Origin: Comamonadaceae bacterium
Lineage (GTDB): Bacteria > Pseudomonadota > Gammaproteobacteria > Burkholderiales > Burkholderiaceae_C
Assembly (NCBI GenBank): GCA_027483665.1
Contig: JAIXUC010000026.1
Span: forward strand, 169,974 to 233,973
DNA length: 64,000 nt
Direction of reading: 5' to 3'
The notes under the pieces were generated by a model. That model did not search any database and was not told where the DNA came from. It worked only from the letters and a program-made list of their open reading frames with translations. Each line of letters opens with the position of its first letter. Within the stretch, counting starts at the first letter, position 1. The position numbers and the translations under genes were made by a program. Positions 29,681-42,000 of this stretch are shown one piece after another.

Positions 29681-30967
29681 TCAGGCGCTGCCAGCTTGTT
29701 TCCAGGCTTCAGATGCAGCGTGGGCGTCGCCACGTTGCTCTGCCAACTGAGCCAAAGCGCGCCATGCGCCTCTGCGCAAGCCCACGTCTTGCAAGCCCAG
29801 CACGGCCTGTTTCAGCAGCTGTTGAGCCTTGCCCCACAACTCGCGCTGCGCGTAGGCCCTGCCCGCCAGATACTGCCAATTCGCGTTGGCGGGCTGGGCG
29901 CGTTGCAGGGCTTCGATGCTGCCCAACCACTGGGGGTCTACGGCGTCCAGGCTGCGTTCGATGACGCGAACCAAAGCCCCACTCTGCGCGTCGCTCAGGC
30001 GCAGTTCGCCTGACACGACTCTCTGCCACAGTGGCCAAAGCCATAGTCGGGCCTGCGGGGGATCGCCGCGCAGGTCTAGCCAGCGATCACAAACCCGCGC
30101 GACCAATTCCGGCTGTGCACGCTCGGCGGCGTCCAGGCTTTCCCAGGCGCGCCGCAGCTGGGACGTGTCATGGGCTTGATGCAACATTTCGGTAGCCAAA
30201 CTGCGCACCAAGGTGGCAGCCGCATCGGCTGACAAGCCCCCGTGGCGGGCCAGCAAACGCGCACTCTCCAGGGCTTGGCCGCTTTGGCGGGCCAGACGTG
30301 CTGCCTTCAGGCGAACCCGCAACACCAAGGTACGTCGCTGCACCCCCTGCGGCAGAGCCTGCAGCAGCTGCAGAGCCAGCTCGGGTTCACGATCGTCCAC
30401 AGCCCAGCGAGCAGCCCGGATGCGAGCGCCCTCTTTGGCGGTATCGCCCAAAGTACCCTGCGCGCTGCTGCCGGGACGCAGCACCGCTTGCAAGTGGGCG
30501 TCTCTGGCTCCACGATCGCGCAGGGCATGGGCACTCTCCGCTGCGATCAAACGAGCCAACAGGTGCAGCTGCCCTACCTCCGCGGGCGACAAGACTTGAT
30601 CTGAGTCCTGAGCTTGCAGATCACCTGTGTGCGCCAGCACCTGCTCTGCCGCCTTTTGCGATTTCAGAAAACGCCCCGCAAGAGACAGCGCGAGGGCCTC
30701 TCGCAGTGCGCCATAAGCCAGCCGCTCTTGGCGCAAAGCCCTCCACTGGCGCGCTTGCTCTGGCAAACGCCACAAAGCCGACAGCGCCCTGAGGGCCAGA
30801 TGAACCACCAGCACCAACAACGCCAGCAGCAAGGCCGCGAGGTTGACTGATACATCGATGCGGTGCGGCGGCCAGAACAGAGTCACCATGCCTTGGTTGT
30901 TGCCAGCCACCAAAGCCAGCGCCACCGCCAGAGCGAACAAAAACAAAAGCCAGAAGGTGCCCCTCAT
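29681..30967 (-). CDS. hemY: HemY-type inner-membrane TPR protein
   Basis: A 428-residue HemY-family protein (the gammaproteobacterial membrane TPR protein, not protoporphyrinogen oxidase). Two N-terminal membrane helices (about residues 3-22 and 43-65, separated by the WPPHRIDVSVN loop) precede a helical TPR-like domain ending in WRALAQLAEQRGDAHAA. It follows hemX by two bases, the standard hemC-hemD-hemX-hemY order. Its function is still unclear; it is presumed to serve haem synthesis or transport. Convergent with rne. Confidence 0.9.
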   Translation of the reverse strand: MRGTFWLLFLFALAVALALVAGNNQGMVTLFWPPHRIDVSVNLAALLLALLVLVVHLALRALSALWRLPEQARQWRALRQERLAYGALREALALSLAGRFLKSQKAAEQVLAHTGDLQAQDSDQVLSPAEVGQLHLLARLIAAESAHALRDRGARDAHLQAVLRPGSSAQGTLGDTAKEGARIRAARWAVDDREPELALQLLQALPQGVQRRTLVLRVRLKAARLARQSGQALESARLLARHGGLSADAAATLVRSLATEMLHQAHDTSQLRRAWESLDAAERAQPELVARVCDRWLDLRGDPPQARLWLWPLWQRVVSGELRLSDAQSGALVRVIERSLDAVDPQWLGSIEALQRAQPANANWQYLAGRAYAQRELWGKAQQLLKQAVLGLQDVGLRRGAWRALAQLAEQRGDAHAASEAWKQAGSA

Positions 30968-30969
30968 GC

Positions 30970-32103
30970 TTAGCGCGTCACCGCCGCCGCAGCGAGCGCA
31001 GCGAGGGTGTCGTCCACGGGAGGCAAGGTCAACTGGCGCGACTGCACCAGCAACTGCTGCACCAAAGACAGCGCCTGCTGAGTGCGTCGCGCGTTGGGGT
31101 CAAAGTAGCGCCGCAGCGCCAAATCAACTGCTGCCAAGTCTGTGCGAATGGCCTCTGGTTGGCGTGCCAACACCCCGAGTCGGGCATTGAGCAATTTCAG
31201 CTTGAGGTTCTCGCGCAGAAAGAACGCCTGCTCCGGGGCCAGCAAAACTGCGTCGGGTTGGTCGATGCGCGACACCCGCAAGAGGGCGCGCACCTCGCCG
31301 ACGATGGCAGCTCCCAAGTCCTCCAGCCAAGCGCGGCCAAGTAGCCAGTGGGCCTCAGAAGCCTTGCCAAGCTCCGGCGCGCCGGCGGGGCTCGAAGAAC
31401 GCGCCTGCGGCGCGCTCGCGACGGGCTGCACTGCCGTGCTGGCAACCGCGGGCGCTTTGGCTGCTGGGCTCGGCGCAGGTGCATTGAGCAGCGGCACTTC
31501 GTCGGCTAGCCGAGCCAGCTCGTCGAGCTTGAGCAACAAACTGCTGGTATCCGCCACGGCAGTGCCACGCGCGGCGTTCAAGTCACGCAACAAAGCACGC
31601 TGCACGCCCACCAGACGCGGCTGAGCGGAACGGGCAACGCGCTGCTCGGCGGATCGAAGTGTGGCGACCAGCGGCTCGACACTGCCAGCCAACTGAGCCT
31701 GTTGCAGCGCCAGCCGCACGGCAGATTCGATGTCCACCACCAAGTTTTCGTCGCGCGACCGAGACAGGCTTTGCATCAGGTCTTCAAGCTGCCTTCGCTG
31801 CAACACCACTTCGCCCAATCGAGTTTCAGCCACACCCACGCGGGTGATGGCGTCGCGAGCCAATGCCTCTGCTTGCCGAGCCAAAGTGCGCGCTTCGACC
31901 GCCACCGCGCTGGCGTCTGCGCTCTGTCGCGCCAGTTGCTCTTGCATTCCAGACACGCGCTGCCAGGCCAAAACCGCCGCCACCAGTGCAACCAATGCCA
32001 GCACGGCGCCAACAGTGGGCAACCATGACACCACCGCTTGGGCGAGCACTGGTGGCGCGGTCTCGGTGTTCGGTACCGCTTGCGCGGCAGTGGGCTCAGT
32101 CAT
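30970..32103 (-). CDS. hemX: HemX-like membrane protein (uroporphyrinogen-III methylase-related annotation)
   Basis: A 377-residue protein with one N-terminal membrane helix (AVLALVALVAAVLAWQRV, about residues 32-50) followed by a long coiled coil (residues 50-125) and a helical periplasmic domain. This is the HemX family, often misannotated as uroporphyrinogen-III C-methyltransferase; no SAM-binding methylase motif is present. It overlaps hemD by ATGA and precedes hemY by two bases. The function is not known. Confidence 0.88.
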   Translation of the reverse strand: MTEPTAAQAVPNTETAPPVLAQAVVSWLPTVGAVLALVALVAAVLAWQRVSGMQEQLARQSADASAVAVEARTLARQAEALARDAITRVGVAETRLGEVVLQRRQLEDLMQSLSRSRDENLVVDIESAVRLALQQAQLAGSVEPLVATLRSAEQRVARSAQPRLVGVQRALLRDLNAARGTAVADTSSLLLKLDELARLADEVPLLNAPAPSPAAKAPAVASTAVQPVASAPQARSSSPAGAPELGKASEAHWLLGRAWLEDLGAAIVGEVRALLRVSRIDQPDAVLLAPEQAFFLRENLKLKLLNARLGVLARQPEAIRTDLAAVDLALRRYFDPNARRTQQALSLVQQLLVQSRQLTLPPVDDTLAALAAAAVTR

Positions 32104-32924
32104 GCGCCTGATTCTAGGAAGGCGAGCACGCTGGGCAGGTCAGGGCGACACGGGTACACGCGCGAGAACCCCAGTTGCCGCACCGCCTGCGCAATGCGCG
32201 GGTGCGTCGCCAAGGCGCGTGCTGATGGAGCCACTGCGAGCGGCCCCAACAACAACGGCAAGTGGCCAGCAGCTTGGCTGCTGCTGAACAGCCAGACCGC
32301 GTCGCTGGTCAATGATTGGCGAGCCGCTACGACCATGGGCGGGGTCCACTGAGGCATACCCCTGCGATAGACCGCTAGGGTTTCAATGCAGCCACCAGCC
32401 TCTTGCAGGCGATCAGCCAGCCAAGTGCGCCCGGCCACCTCGCCTTCTGCGTCTTGTCCTCTTACCAGCAGCACCTTGTCTCGTGGGCTTACCTGAGCAT
32501 GCACCACGGCCCACAGGGACTCAGAGTCAAGCTGCAGGGCATCGGCAGCAGGCACATCGATGCACGCTGCGGGTACCCCTTGCGCGAGCAACGCGGCCCG
32601 ACTACCTGGCCCGGTGCACCAAGCACGCAAGCCTTCTGGCCAAAGGGTGTCTTCAGGCCTGCCGGAAAAAAAGTGCTGCACCGCTGCACCGCTCACGAAC
32701 ATGACCGCGCGGTGGTCTGCCAGCCTTTGCCAAGCAGCTTGCAATTGCTCTGGATCACCCGCCTGCTGGATATCCAGAAGGGGTAGCGCCAGCGCATGCC
32801 ATCCAGCGTCTGACAGGCGCTGCACCCAAGCGTCGGCCTCGGGCTGGGGTCTGGTGACGATAACCCTGACAGGCCGCTCTGTTGGGCCTTTGCTTTCCCC
32901 GGCAGTGGTGGTGATGTCGGTCAT
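32100..32924 (-). CDS. hemD: Uroporphyrinogen-III synthase
   Basis: A 274-residue enzyme that cyclises hydroxymethylbilane with D-ring inversion to uroporphyrinogen III. The family is weakly conserved, but VRVIVTRPQPEADAWVQRL at the N-terminus, VMFVSGAAVQHFF and VLLVRGQDAEG are typical, and the gene directly follows hemC. The start at 32924 is chosen by the VTRP motif. It overlaps hemX by ATGA. Confidence 0.92.
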   Translation of the reverse strand: MTDITTTAGESKGPTERPVRVIVTRPQPEADAWVQRLSDAGWHALALPLLDIQQAGDPEQLQAAWQRLADHRAVMFVSGAAVQHFFSGRPEDTLWPEGLRAWCTGPGSRAALLAQGVPAACIDVPAADALQLDSESLWAVVHAQVSPRDKVLLVRGQDAEGEVAGRTWLADRLQEAGGCIETLAVYRRGMPQWTPPMVVAARQSLTSDAVWLFSSSQAAGHLPLLLGPLAVAPSARALATHPRIAQAVRQLGFSRVYPCRPDLPSVLAFLESGA

Positions 32925-33015
32925 GCGGGGCCGACTGGGCAGGGCGCTTGGGGGGTTGTGCTGCAGCACTGACCGCGAGTGCAAACCGCGCCAATGCCGC
33001 TACTTAAGCCAGCGC

Positions 33016-33972
33016 TCAGGCGCGAGCCGCAATGCCCGCTTGAAGCTGGGCCGCAATCTGAACACCCAACCGCGCTGCGCTGGCTTGGTCGGCAGCCGCT
33101 TCGCGCCACTCTGCACGCACCAAGGCGGTGTCACCTTCAGGGTCGCCCCATGCGGCACGCAGATGCAGTTCATGGCCATCAAAACGTGCATGCGCTGCCA
33201 AGGGCATGGAGCAACTGCCACCCATGGCCCGGCTGACTGCGCGCTCTGCGCTCACAGCGATCCAGCTGGGCGCGTGCGCCAGCGGCGCGAGCGCAGCGCG
33301 CAAATCGGCACGGTCACTGCGAATCTCGATGCCCAAAGCGCCCTGCCCCGCGGCAGGCAGCATGGTGTCGGTGTCGAAGGTGTGGCGCACCCTGTCGGCC
33401 AGCCCCAGGCGCTTGAGGCCGGCAGCTGCCAGCACGATGCCGTCGTACTGGCCTTCGTCGAGCTTGCGCAGCCGGGTGTCGAGGTTGCCGCGCAAGGGCT
33501 CGATGCGCAAGTCGGGGCGCTGAGCGCGCAGCAGCACCACGCGCCGCAGGCTGGAGGTACCCACCACTGCGCCTTGCGGCAAGGCGCTCAAGTTGGCATA
33601 ACGGGAAGACACCCAGGCATCGCGCGGGTCTTCGCGCTCCATCACGCAGGCCAGCTCGAAACCCTCGGGCAGTTCCATAGGCACGTCTTTGAGCGAATGC
33701 ACCGCGATGTCAGCCTGACCATCCAAGAGGGCGGTCTCCAGCTCTTTAACGAACAAGCCTTTGCCGCCCACCTTGCTCAAGGACCGGTCCAATATCTGGT
33801 CACCCAGAGTGGTCATGCCTAGCAAACGCACAGCGTGGCCGCGCGCCTCTAACAAGGCTTTGACGTGTTCTGCCTGCCACAAAGCCAGTCGGCTTTCTCG
33901 GGTGGCAATGACAACGGGAGGAAGGGGGGACTGCACCGGGCTCACCTGCGGTAGTACTGGGCTGGAAGCCAC
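33016..33972 (-). CDS. hemC: Porphobilinogen deaminase (hydroxymethylbilane synthase)
   Basis: A 318-residue enzyme that polymerises four porphobilinogens. Conserved stretches are [46 protein letters not shown], and the cofactor-bearing Cys in [14 protein letters not shown]. About 18 residues precede the conserved start. It is divergent from ppc with 59 bases between, and begins the hemC-D-X-Y run. Confidence 0.97.
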   Translation of the reverse strand: MASSPVLPQVSPVQSPLPPVVIATRESRLALWQAEHVKALLEARGHAVRLLGMTTLGDQILDRSLSKVGGKGLFVKELETALLDGQADIAVHSLKDVPMELPEGFELACVMEREDPRDAWVSSRYANLSALPQGAVVGTSSLRRVVLLRAQRPDLRIEPLRGNLDTRLRKLDEGQYDGIVLAAAGLKRLGLADRVRHTFDTDTMLPAAGQGALGIEIRSDRADLRAALAPLAHAPSWIAVSAERAVSRAMGGSCSMPLAAHARFDGHELHLRAAWGDPEGDTALVRAEWREAAADQASAARLGVQIAAQLQAGIAARA

Positions 33973-34031
33973 GGCGTGGCTGCTTCGAAGCGGGCGGATG
34001 CTAGCATGGGCTCACACTCTGATTCGACCCT

Positions 34032-36992
34032 ATGAGCGCACCCACCGGACCTGCAGCACCTGCCTCCGGCAAGCAGAAAGCCGCTCCTGTCAAAGGCGAC
34101 GGCGCACGCGATAAAGACCGCCCATTGGTCGAAGACATTCGCCTGCTTGGGCGCATCTTGGGCGACGTGATTCGCGAGCAGGAAGGCCAGGAGGCCTTTG
34201 CGTTGGTCGAGCAAATCCGAAAGCTCTCGGTTGCGTTCCGGCGCGATGCAGACCAAGAGGCTGACCGCCAACTGAAGAAGTTGCTCAAGTCGCTCAGCAA
34301 CGATCAGACCGTGAGCGTCATCCGCGCATTCACCTACTTCAGCCACTTGGCCAACTTGGCCGAAGACCGGCACCACATTCGCCGTCGCGCAGTGCACGAA
34401 CGCGCTGGCAGCGCGCAAGAGGGCAGTTTGGAGGTGGCGCTGGCGCGGCTGCGCTGGGCCGGCATCACGCCGCGCGCCATTGCGCAAACGCTGCAAGAGG
34501 CGCACGTGGCGCCGGTGCTCACGGCCCACCCAACCGAGGTGCAACGAAAAAGTATCTTGGATGCCGAGCGCAGCATCGCGCAGTTACTGGCCAAGCGCGA
34601 CGACATCTTGGCCGCCAGCCCGCGTCAAGCGGAGGGCGCCCATGTCAAGGCTCAGACGAAACACATCAACCTCAAGCGCCACACAGACCTGCGTGCCCAG
34701 CGCGAGTTGTCGTTGCTGGAGGCCAGCTTGCGCGCCCGCGTGGTGCAGTTGTGGCAAACCCGGTTGCTGCGTTTTTCCAAGCTGACCGTGGCCGATGAAA
34801 TCGACAACGCGCTGAGCTACTACGAAGCCACGTTCCTGCAAGAAATCCCCAAGCTCTACCGCGATTTGCAAGACCAATTGGGCGGCGAGCCAGTCGCGCC
34901 CTTCTTGCGCATGGGCCAGTGGATTGGTGGGGACCGCGACGGCAACCCGAACGTCAACGCCGACACGCTGCGCTTGGCCTTGCGCCGCCAAGCAGAGGTT
35001 GCTTTGCGCCACCACCTGACAGAGGTGCATTACCTGGGCGGTGAGTTGTCGCTGTCCCTGCGCTTGGGCGGAGTCACCCCCGAGATGCAGGCTTTGGCCG
35101 ACGCGTCGCCCGACCGCAGTGAGCACCGCCAAGACGAACCCTACCGCCGCGCCCTCATCGGCATCTATGCGCGCTTGGCCGCCAACCTGCGCGACCTCAC
35201 AGGCGGCGAGGCCGCGCGCCATGCCGTGCCGCCGCAAAACCCCTACCCCAGTGCTGAAGCCTTTCTGGCCGATCTGCGCACCATCGAAGCCTCACTGCTG
35301 GCCAACCACGGCGAAGTGCTCACCCAAGAGCGGCTGCGTCCGCTCATGCGTGCCGTTCAGGTGTTTGGCTTTCACCTGGCCACAGTGGACTTGCGGCAAA
35401 GCTCGGACCAGCACGAAGCCGTGGTGGCAGAGCTGCTGAAGGCCGCGCAGATCGCGTCCGACTACAGCGCGCTGGACGAGGCCGCCAAGCGCCAAGTGCT
35501 GCTGACCGCCTTGGCCGACCGCCGACGCTTGCGGCTGATCGACCACCCCTACTCCCCGCTGTGCAACAGCGAGCTGGCCATCTTCGAAGCAGCACGCGAA
35601 GGCCGCAGGCGCTTGGGTGCAGCAGCCATTGCGCATTGCATCATCAGCCACACCGAAGCGGTCAGCGACTTGCTGGAGGTGATGTTGCTGCAAAAAGAAT
35701 GCGGCTTGATGCAGGGAACGCTGCAAGTCGGGGGCTCAGGCAAAGCCCCAGGCGCTGCGGCAGCGCTGCTGGACTTGATCGTGGTGCCGCTGTTCGAAAC
35801 CATCGAAGACCTGCAACAGGCGCCCACCATCCTGCGCGAGTTCTACGCTCTGCCCGGCATCCACGAGCTGGTGCGCGCCAGTGGCGCTGAACAAGACGTC
35901 ATGCTGGGCTACTCCGACAGCAACAAGGACGGCGGCATCTTCACCAGCAATTGGTCGCTCTACCAAGCAGGCACAGCGCTGGTGAGCCTGTTCGACGAGC
36001 TGGCCGCCAGCGACCGCGCGGCCCGGCGCACCGGGCCTTCGGTGCGTCTGCGCATGTTCCATGGACGAGGCGGCACAGTCGGCAGAGGCGGTGGCCCGAG
36101 CTACCAAGCCATCTTGGCGCAACCACCGGGCACTGTGCGCGGGCAAATCAGGCTGACCGAGCAAGGCGAGGTGATTGGCTCGAAATACGCCAACCCGGAA
36201 ATTGGCAGGCGCAACCTAGAGACTCTGGTGGCCGCCACCCTGGAAGCCACCTTGCTGCAGCCGGCCAAGCCAGCACCGGCGACTTTCTGGCGCGCAGCAG
36301 AGGCGCTGTCGGCACTGAGCCGCACGGCCTACCGGCAGTTGGTCTACGAAACGCCCGGCTTCGCGGACTACTTCTTTGAGGCCACGCCCATCAGCGAGAT
36401 CGCGCAAATGAACATCGGTTCTCGCCCGGCTTCACGCAAAGCCAACCAGCGCATTGAAGACCTGCGGGCCATTCCTTGGGGCTTCAGCTGGGGCCAATGC
36501 CGCCTGACGCTTCCGGGCTGGTACGGCTTTGGCTCGGCGGTCGAGAAATACCTCGAAAGTCACCCAGCCGGGCCGCAACGCCGCGCTGCCGTGGCGCTGC
36601 TGCAGAAAATGGCGCGGCAGTGGCCCTTCTTCACCACCTTGCTCAGCAACATGGACATGGTGTTGGCCAAAAGCGATCTGGCGCTTGGTTCACGATATGC
36701 CGAGTTGGTCAAAGACGTCCGCCTGCGCAAGCGCGTGTTCTCAGCCATCGAAGCCGAATGGCAGCGGACCAACCATGTCTTGACCACCCTGACCGGCGAG
36801 CGGCAGCGGCTGGCAGGCAACGCCGCGCTGCAGCGCTCCATACGCCACCGCTTTCCCTACATCGACCCGCTACACCACCTGCAAGTGGAGTTGGTGCGCC
36901 GCTGGCGAGCGGGCCAGACTGACGAACGCGTGCAACGCGGCATACACATCTCTATCAACGGCATCGCCGCCGGCTTGCGCAACACAGGCTGA
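34032..36992 (+). CDS. ppc: Phosphoenolpyruvate carboxylase
   Basis: A 986-residue anaplerotic enzyme making oxaloacetate from PEP and bicarbonate. The first signature [15 protein letters not shown] contains the catalytic His; the second, [19 protein letters not shown], contains the active-site Lys region; [19 protein letters not shown] is the PEP-binding glycine-rich loop, and [19 protein letters not shown] is the conserved C-terminus. Slightly longer than E. coli Ppc because of a 30-residue Ala/Pro/Lys N-terminus. It sits between hemC and the algR-like gene. Confidence 0.98.
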   Translation: MSAPTGPAAPASGKQKAAPVKGDGARDKDRPLVEDIRLLGRILGDVIREQEGQEAFALVEQIRKLSVAFRRDADQEADRQLKKLLKSLSNDQTVSVIRAFTYFSHLANLAEDRHHIRRRAVHERAGSAQEGSLEVALARLRWAGITPRAIAQTLQEAHVAPVLTAHPTEVQRKSILDAERSIAQLLAKRDDILAASPRQAEGAHVKAQTKHINLKRHTDLRAQRELSLLEASLRARVVQLWQTRLLRFSKLTVADEIDNALSYYEATFLQEIPKLYRDLQDQLGGEPVAPFLRMGQWIGGDRDGNPNVNADTLRLALRRQAEVALRHHLTEVHYLGGELSLSLRLGGVTPEMQALADASPDRSEHRQDEPYRRALIGIYARLAANLRDLTGGEAARHAVPPQNPYPSAEAFLADLRTIEASLLANHGEVLTQERLRPLMRAVQVFGFHLATVDLRQSSDQHEAVVAELLKAAQIASDYSALDEAAKRQVLLTALADRRRLRLIDHPYSPLCNSELAIFEAAREGRRRLGAAAIAHCIISHTEAVSDLLEVMLLQKECGLMQGTLQVGGSGKAPGAAAALLDLIVVPLFETIEDLQQAPTILREFYALPGIHELVRASGAEQDVMLGYSDSNKDGGIFTSNWSLYQAGTALVSLFDELAASDRAARRTGPSVRLRMFHGRGGTVGRGGGPSYQAILAQPPGTVRGQIRLTEQGEVIGSKYANPEIGRRNLETLVAATLEATLLQPAKPAPATFWRAAEALSALSRTAYRQLVYETPGFADYFFEATPISEIAQMNIGSRPASRKANQRIEDLRAIPWGFSWGQCRLTLPGWYGFGSAVEKYLESHPAGPQRRAAVALLQKMARQWPFFTTLLSNMDMVLAKSDLALGSRYAELVKDVRLRKRVFSAIEAEWQRTNHVLTTLTGERQRLAGNAALQRSIRHRFPYIDPLHHLQVELVRRWRAGQTDERVQRGIHISINGIAAGLRNTG

Positions 36993-36995
36993 GCG

Positions 36996-37793
36996 TCACA
37001 GGCCAGCGATGGCGTCGCGCACGGCACTCAGGTGCCTTCTGGAGACAACCAGCATTTCATCGATGCCCTGCAGCTGCACAGCCCACACCTCCGCTTCTTC
37101 GCTGGCGGCACTGGTGGGCTGACGCTGCAGCGCCCGCACCGCTTGACGCGCGACGAGGGCGTTGCGGTGGATGCGCAAAAACTGACCGGCGTGGCGCACT
37201 TCAAGCTCACTCAAAGAACCGTCCAGGATGTAGCTGCGCTGGGCTGTGCGAACCGTCACGTACTTCAGTTCGGCCTTGAAGTAGAGAACCTGGTCCAGCG
37301 GCAGGCGCTCGGTGCGGCCACGGTCTTGCAGCAAAACCCAGGTGTTGGCGTTGTTGGTTTTGCTGTCGCTGGCGGCTGCATCGCCCTCGCCCGCGGAAGT
37401 CGCAACGCGGCGGCGCGACACTTTCTGCAAAGCTGCCTGCAAGCGCTCCAAGCGCACCGGCTTGGTCAAGTAATCAGAGGCCTCGAGTTCGAAAGCTTGA
37501 AGGGCATGCTCAGCGTGGGCGGTGACAAACACCACCTGCGGCGGCTTGGGCAGTGCCCTGATCTGCTGAGCCAGCATCAATCCATCAGTGCCTGGCATGT
37601 GGATGTCCAACAGCAAAAGGTCAATGGCCTGCCGCTGCAACAGGGCCAAGGCGCTGCGCGCGTCACCCACATCACCCACGCAGCGCACAACGGGCTCGCG
37701 GCAGTCGCTCAGCAAGGTGCGCAGCCGCTCGCGGGCCAGCATTTCGTCGTCGACGATCAACACATTCAGGCTCACGGCAACGTTCACGGTCAT
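36996..37793 (-). CDS. algR: LytTR-type response regulator (AlgR-like)
   Basis: A 265-residue response regulator. The receiver domain (about residues 8-125) has LNVLIVDDEMLARERL, phospho-acceptor Asp in LLLLDIHMPGTDG, and Thr and Lys in VVFVTAHAEHA and LTKPVRLERL. A LytTR DNA-binding domain follows (about residues 155-260) with the usual pattern VLYFKAELKYVTVRT and GQFLRIHRNALVA. It overlaps the kinase gene by ATGA, forming a two-component pair. The symbol follows synteny with Pseudomonas algZ-algR beside argH and hemC; alginate itself is not implied. Confidence 0.88.
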   Translation of the reverse strand: MTVNVAVSLNVLIVDDEMLARERLRTLLSDCREPVVRCVGDVGDARSALALLQRQAIDLLLLDIHMPGTDGLMLAQQIRALPKPPQVVFVTAHAEHALQAFELEASDYLTKPVRLERLQAALQKVSRRRVATSAGEGDAAASDSKTNNANTWVLLQDRGRTERLPLDQVLYFKAELKYVTVRTAQRSYILDGSLSELEVRHAGQFLRIHRNALVARQAVRALQRQPTSAASEEAEVWAVQLQGIDEMLVVSRRHLSAVRDAIAGL

Positions 37794-38842
37794 GCGGGCA
37801 CTTCGATACGAACTTGGTAGACGCCATCAACCAAAGCGGCCCGGAATTGCATGCGCACATCGTGCAGCAGCTGCAGTCGCCGGCGCACGTTGTCAAGCGC
37901 CAGTCCATGGCCTGCTGGCCCTTGCCCGGCCGGCACCGTGTTGGTGACTTTGATCACCACCACATCACCACGCCGCTCGGTGCTGATGCGCACCTGCGCG
38001 CCCTCAGGACTGGGCTCCACGCCGTGCTGCACAGCGTTTTCAACCAGCGGCTGCAACAGCAACGGCGGCAGACGCGCACTGTCAGCGCGCGGATCGAGCT
38101 GCCACTCCAACTGCAGCCGTTCACCAAAACGCACCTGTTCGATGGCGAGGTAGCGCTGCGCAAGAGCCACCTCGTCGGCTACCGAAACGGCGCTGGATTG
38201 GTCGGCTAGGGCTTGGCGAAACAAATCGCTCAAGTCTTCCAACAAAGCTTCTGCGCGGGCTGGCTCCCGGCGCACCAAGGCAATGGCGCTGTTGAGCGTG
38301 TTGAACAAAAAGTGCGGGCGAATGCGCGCCTGCAGTTCGGCCAGCCGCGCTGCGGTGTCGGCAGGCAATTGGCTGCGCGCGCGCATGACCAACACCATCA
38401 CTTGCGCCCCGCCCAAAAGAGCACCCGTGCAGCCCGCCGCCACCCGCGCAGCTTGGTCGAACACGCCGAGGAGGGTCAAGATTTCCCCAGCCAAAACACC
38501 GGCCACTGCACCGAGTGCAACGCCCACGGTCCATTGCAGCCATTCATGCGCATGCGCCAACCAGCGCTTGAGGCCACAGGCCACCACCAACCACAGCAGA
38601 CAGCCGGGCAAGGCGCCCACAGTCAACAAGGCCACATCGAGCACCCAGGCGCTGGGGCTTTGCGCTTGGTAGAGCGCGGCTACCGCCACGACCACTTGCA
38701 CCAAAGCCACAGCGCGAAGAACCACACCCACTTGGCAAGCATCGAACAGCATGGGGTGGGCTACTGTGCGCACCGATGGCGGCGCACCCGTGACAGGCCC
38801 GGGCAGCTCTTGGAAGGCCGATAAGATTCGTGAGTCTTTCAC
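37790..38842 (-). CDS. algZ: LytS/AlgZ-type sensor histidine kinase
   Basis: A 350-residue kinase of the His_kinase/LytS class. The N-terminal half has four membrane helices (about residues 30-155); the kinase signature [20 protein letters not shown] holds the phospho-accepting His, and the ATPase domain has [18 protein letters not shown] and [16 protein letters not shown]. It precedes and overlaps the response regulator, its probable partner. No periplasmic sensor domain is visible, so the signal may be membrane-borne. The first start codon is uncertain; an internal Met near residue 31 is possible. Confidence 0.87.
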   Translation of the reverse strand: MKDSRILSAFQELPGPVTGAPPSVRTVAHPMLFDACQVGVVLRAVALVQVVVAVAALYQAQSPSAWVLDVALLTVGALPGCLLWLVVACGLKRWLAHAHEWLQWTVGVALGAVAGVLAGEILTLLGVFDQAARVAAGCTGALLGGAQVMVLVMRARSQLPADTAARLAELQARIRPHFLFNTLNSAIALVRREPARAEALLEDLSDLFRQALADQSSAVSVADEVALAQRYLAIEQVRFGERLQLEWQLDPRADSARLPPLLLQPLVENAVQHGVEPSPEGAQVRISTERRGDVVVIKVTNTVPAGQGPAGHGLALDNVRRRLQLLHDVRMQFRAALVDGVYQVRIEVPA

Positions 38843-38946
38843 CTCTGATCCTGTCGTGCTGGCAGCCTTGTCATCGGCGCATTATTGGTGAAGGGCGCGG
38901 GGCCAACAAACGGCTCTGCTGCGCGCCAACCCCACCCCCTCAAGCC

Positions 38947-40362
<1,416 letters not shown>

Positions 40363-40390
40363 AAGCCCCGGAAGGTCTGTTAAGGGCTCT

Positions 40391-40420
40391 TGCCACCCTT
40401 TGCCACCCCTTGCCACCCCA
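40391..40420 (+). repeat. 10-bp tandem repeat (3 units)
   Basis: Three consecutive copies of TGCCACCC(C/T)(T/A) lie just after argH. No function is evident; it falls in the 249-base gap before gdhA. Confidence 0.8.
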
Positions 40421-40425
40421 AAACC

Positions 40426-40452
40426 AAGGTTATGCATTCGCTGCATGACCTT
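40426..40452. promoter_or_regulatory. Inverted repeat between argH and gdhA
   Basis: AAGGT-T-ATGCA (40426-40436) pairs with TGCAT-G-ACCTT (40442-40452), eleven pairs with one T/G, around TTCGC. It lacks a U-tract, so it may be an operator or a Rho-independent-like stop of low efficiency. It lies 160 bases before the gdhA start. Confidence 0.4.
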
Positions 40453-40611
40453 GCAGAAAGCTGGCCTTGGACACGCGAGGCTGGGCCGCCCTAAGCTGCA
40501 CTCCTGCGGGCAAGAGGCCAAACGCCACTGCCGCACACGTGCCCTGTCGCGGGCGGGAAGCCCACCGGCACCCGCTGCGAAGGGCGTTCCAAGCGCCTTC
40601 CTGGAGTCGAG

Positions 40612-41949
40612 ATGTCCGCCCCCTCCCCTGCAACTGCTGCGACCGCCATTGGCAACGCAGCGCCAGCCCTGCCCCAACACGCCCTGCCCTCTTATCTGCA
40701 AGCCGATCAGCTGGGGCCCTGGGGCATCTACCTGCAGCAGGTGGACCGCGTCACGCCCTACCTGGGCCATTTGGCACGCTGGGTGGAAACGCTCAAACGG
40801 CCCAAGCGGGCGCTCATCGTCGACGTGCCGATTCACCTCGATGACGGCAGCGTGGCGCACTTCGAGGGCTACCGCGTGCAGCACAACACCTCGCGCGGCC
40901 CAGGCAAGGGCGGCGTGCGTTTCCACCAAGACGTGACGCTGTCCGAAGTGATGGCGCTCTCGGCCTGGATGTCCATCAAGAACGCGGCGGTCAACGTGCC
41001 CTACGGCGGGGCCAAGGGTGGCATTCGGGTGGACCCGCGCACCCTCTCACGCGGCGAGTTGGAACGCATGACGCGCCGCTACACCAGCGAGATCGGCATC
41101 ATCATCGGCCCCAACAAAGACATACCGGCGCCCGACGTCAACACCAACGAGCAAATCATGGCCTGGATGATGGACACCTACTCCATGAACCAGGGCTCCA
41201 CCGCCACAGGCGTGGTCACCGGCAAACCGGTCGATCTGGGTGGCTCATTGGGCCGCCGCGAGGCCACCGGGCGCGGCGTGTTCACCGTGGGCACCCAAGC
41301 CGCACACCACCTTGGCATGGCCATCCAAGGCGCGCGCGTGGCCGTGCAGGGCTTTGGCAACGTGGGCGGCGTCGCTGCCAAGTTGTTTGCGCAAGCCGGT
41401 GCGCGCGTGGTGTCGGTGCAAGACCACTCGGGCACGGTCTACCGCGAAGCCGGCTTGGACGTGCCTGCGCTGCTGGCACACGTGGCCGAGCACCGTGGCG
41501 TGGCGGGCTTTGCGGGTGGCGAGGCCATGAGCCGCGACGCCTTCTGGGACACGCCTTGCGACATCATGATTCCGGCTGCACTCGAAGGCCAGATCACCCT
41601 GACCAACGCCGGGCGCATCCAGGCGCGCATGGTCATTGAGGGTGCCAACGGCCCCACCACGCCAGAGGCTGACGACATCTTGAGCGAGCGCAACATCTTG
41701 GTGCTGCCCGACGTGATCGCCAATGCAGGCGGCGTGACCGTGAGCTACTTCGAGTGGGTGCAAGACTTCTCGAGCTTCTTCTGGGACGAAGAAGAAATCA
41801 ATGCCCGCTTGGTGCGCGTGATGCAAACCGCATTCGACGCCATCTGGCAAACCGCACAACAACACCGCGTGAGCCTGCGCACCGCCACGTTCATCATCGC
41901 CTGCACCCGCATCCTGCACACGCGCGAGCTGCGTGGTTTGTACCCTTGA
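40612..41949 (+). CDS. gdhA: Glutamate dehydrogenase (Glu/Leu/Phe/Val family)
   Basis: A 445-residue oxidative deaminase interconverting glutamate and 2-oxoglutarate. The catalytic Lys is in [15 protein letters not shown], and the nucleotide-binding Rossmann motif is [21 protein letters not shown]-type conserved residues appear in [14 protein letters not shown]. The length fits the hexameric family. The start at 40612 has GGAG upstream. Coenzyme preference cannot be decided by eye. It is followed 51 bases later by the lactate dehydrogenase-type gene. Confidence 0.92.
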   Translation: MSAPSPATAATAIGNAAPALPQHALPSYLQADQLGPWGIYLQQVDRVTPYLGHLARWVETLKRPKRALIVDVPIHLDDGSVAHFEGYRVQHNTSRGPGKGGVRFHQDVTLSEVMALSAWMSIKNAAVNVPYGGAKGGIRVDPRTLSRGELERMTRRYTSEIGIIIGPNKDIPAPDVNTNEQIMAWMMDTYSMNQGSTATGVVTGKPVDLGGSLGRREATGRGVFTVGTQAAHHLGMAIQGARVAVQGFGNVGGVAAKLFAQAGARVVSVQDHSGTVYREAGLDVPALLAHVAEHRGVAGFAGGEAMSRDAFWDTPCDIMIPAALEGQITLTNAGRIQARMVIEGANGPTTPEADDILSERNILVLPDVIANAGGVTVSYFEWVQDFSSFFWDEEEINARLVRVMQTAFDAIWQTAQQHRVSLRTATFIIACTRILHTRELRGLYP

Positions 41950-42000
41950 CGGGTGCTGGCCGAGTGCGGCTAGCATCATGGGCACAACAGGAGACCCGCA

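Noticed and set aside
30970..32103. Uroporphyrinogen-III C-methyltransferase
   Set aside because: The product has a membrane helix and coiled coil but no SAM-binding motifs; it is HemX only.
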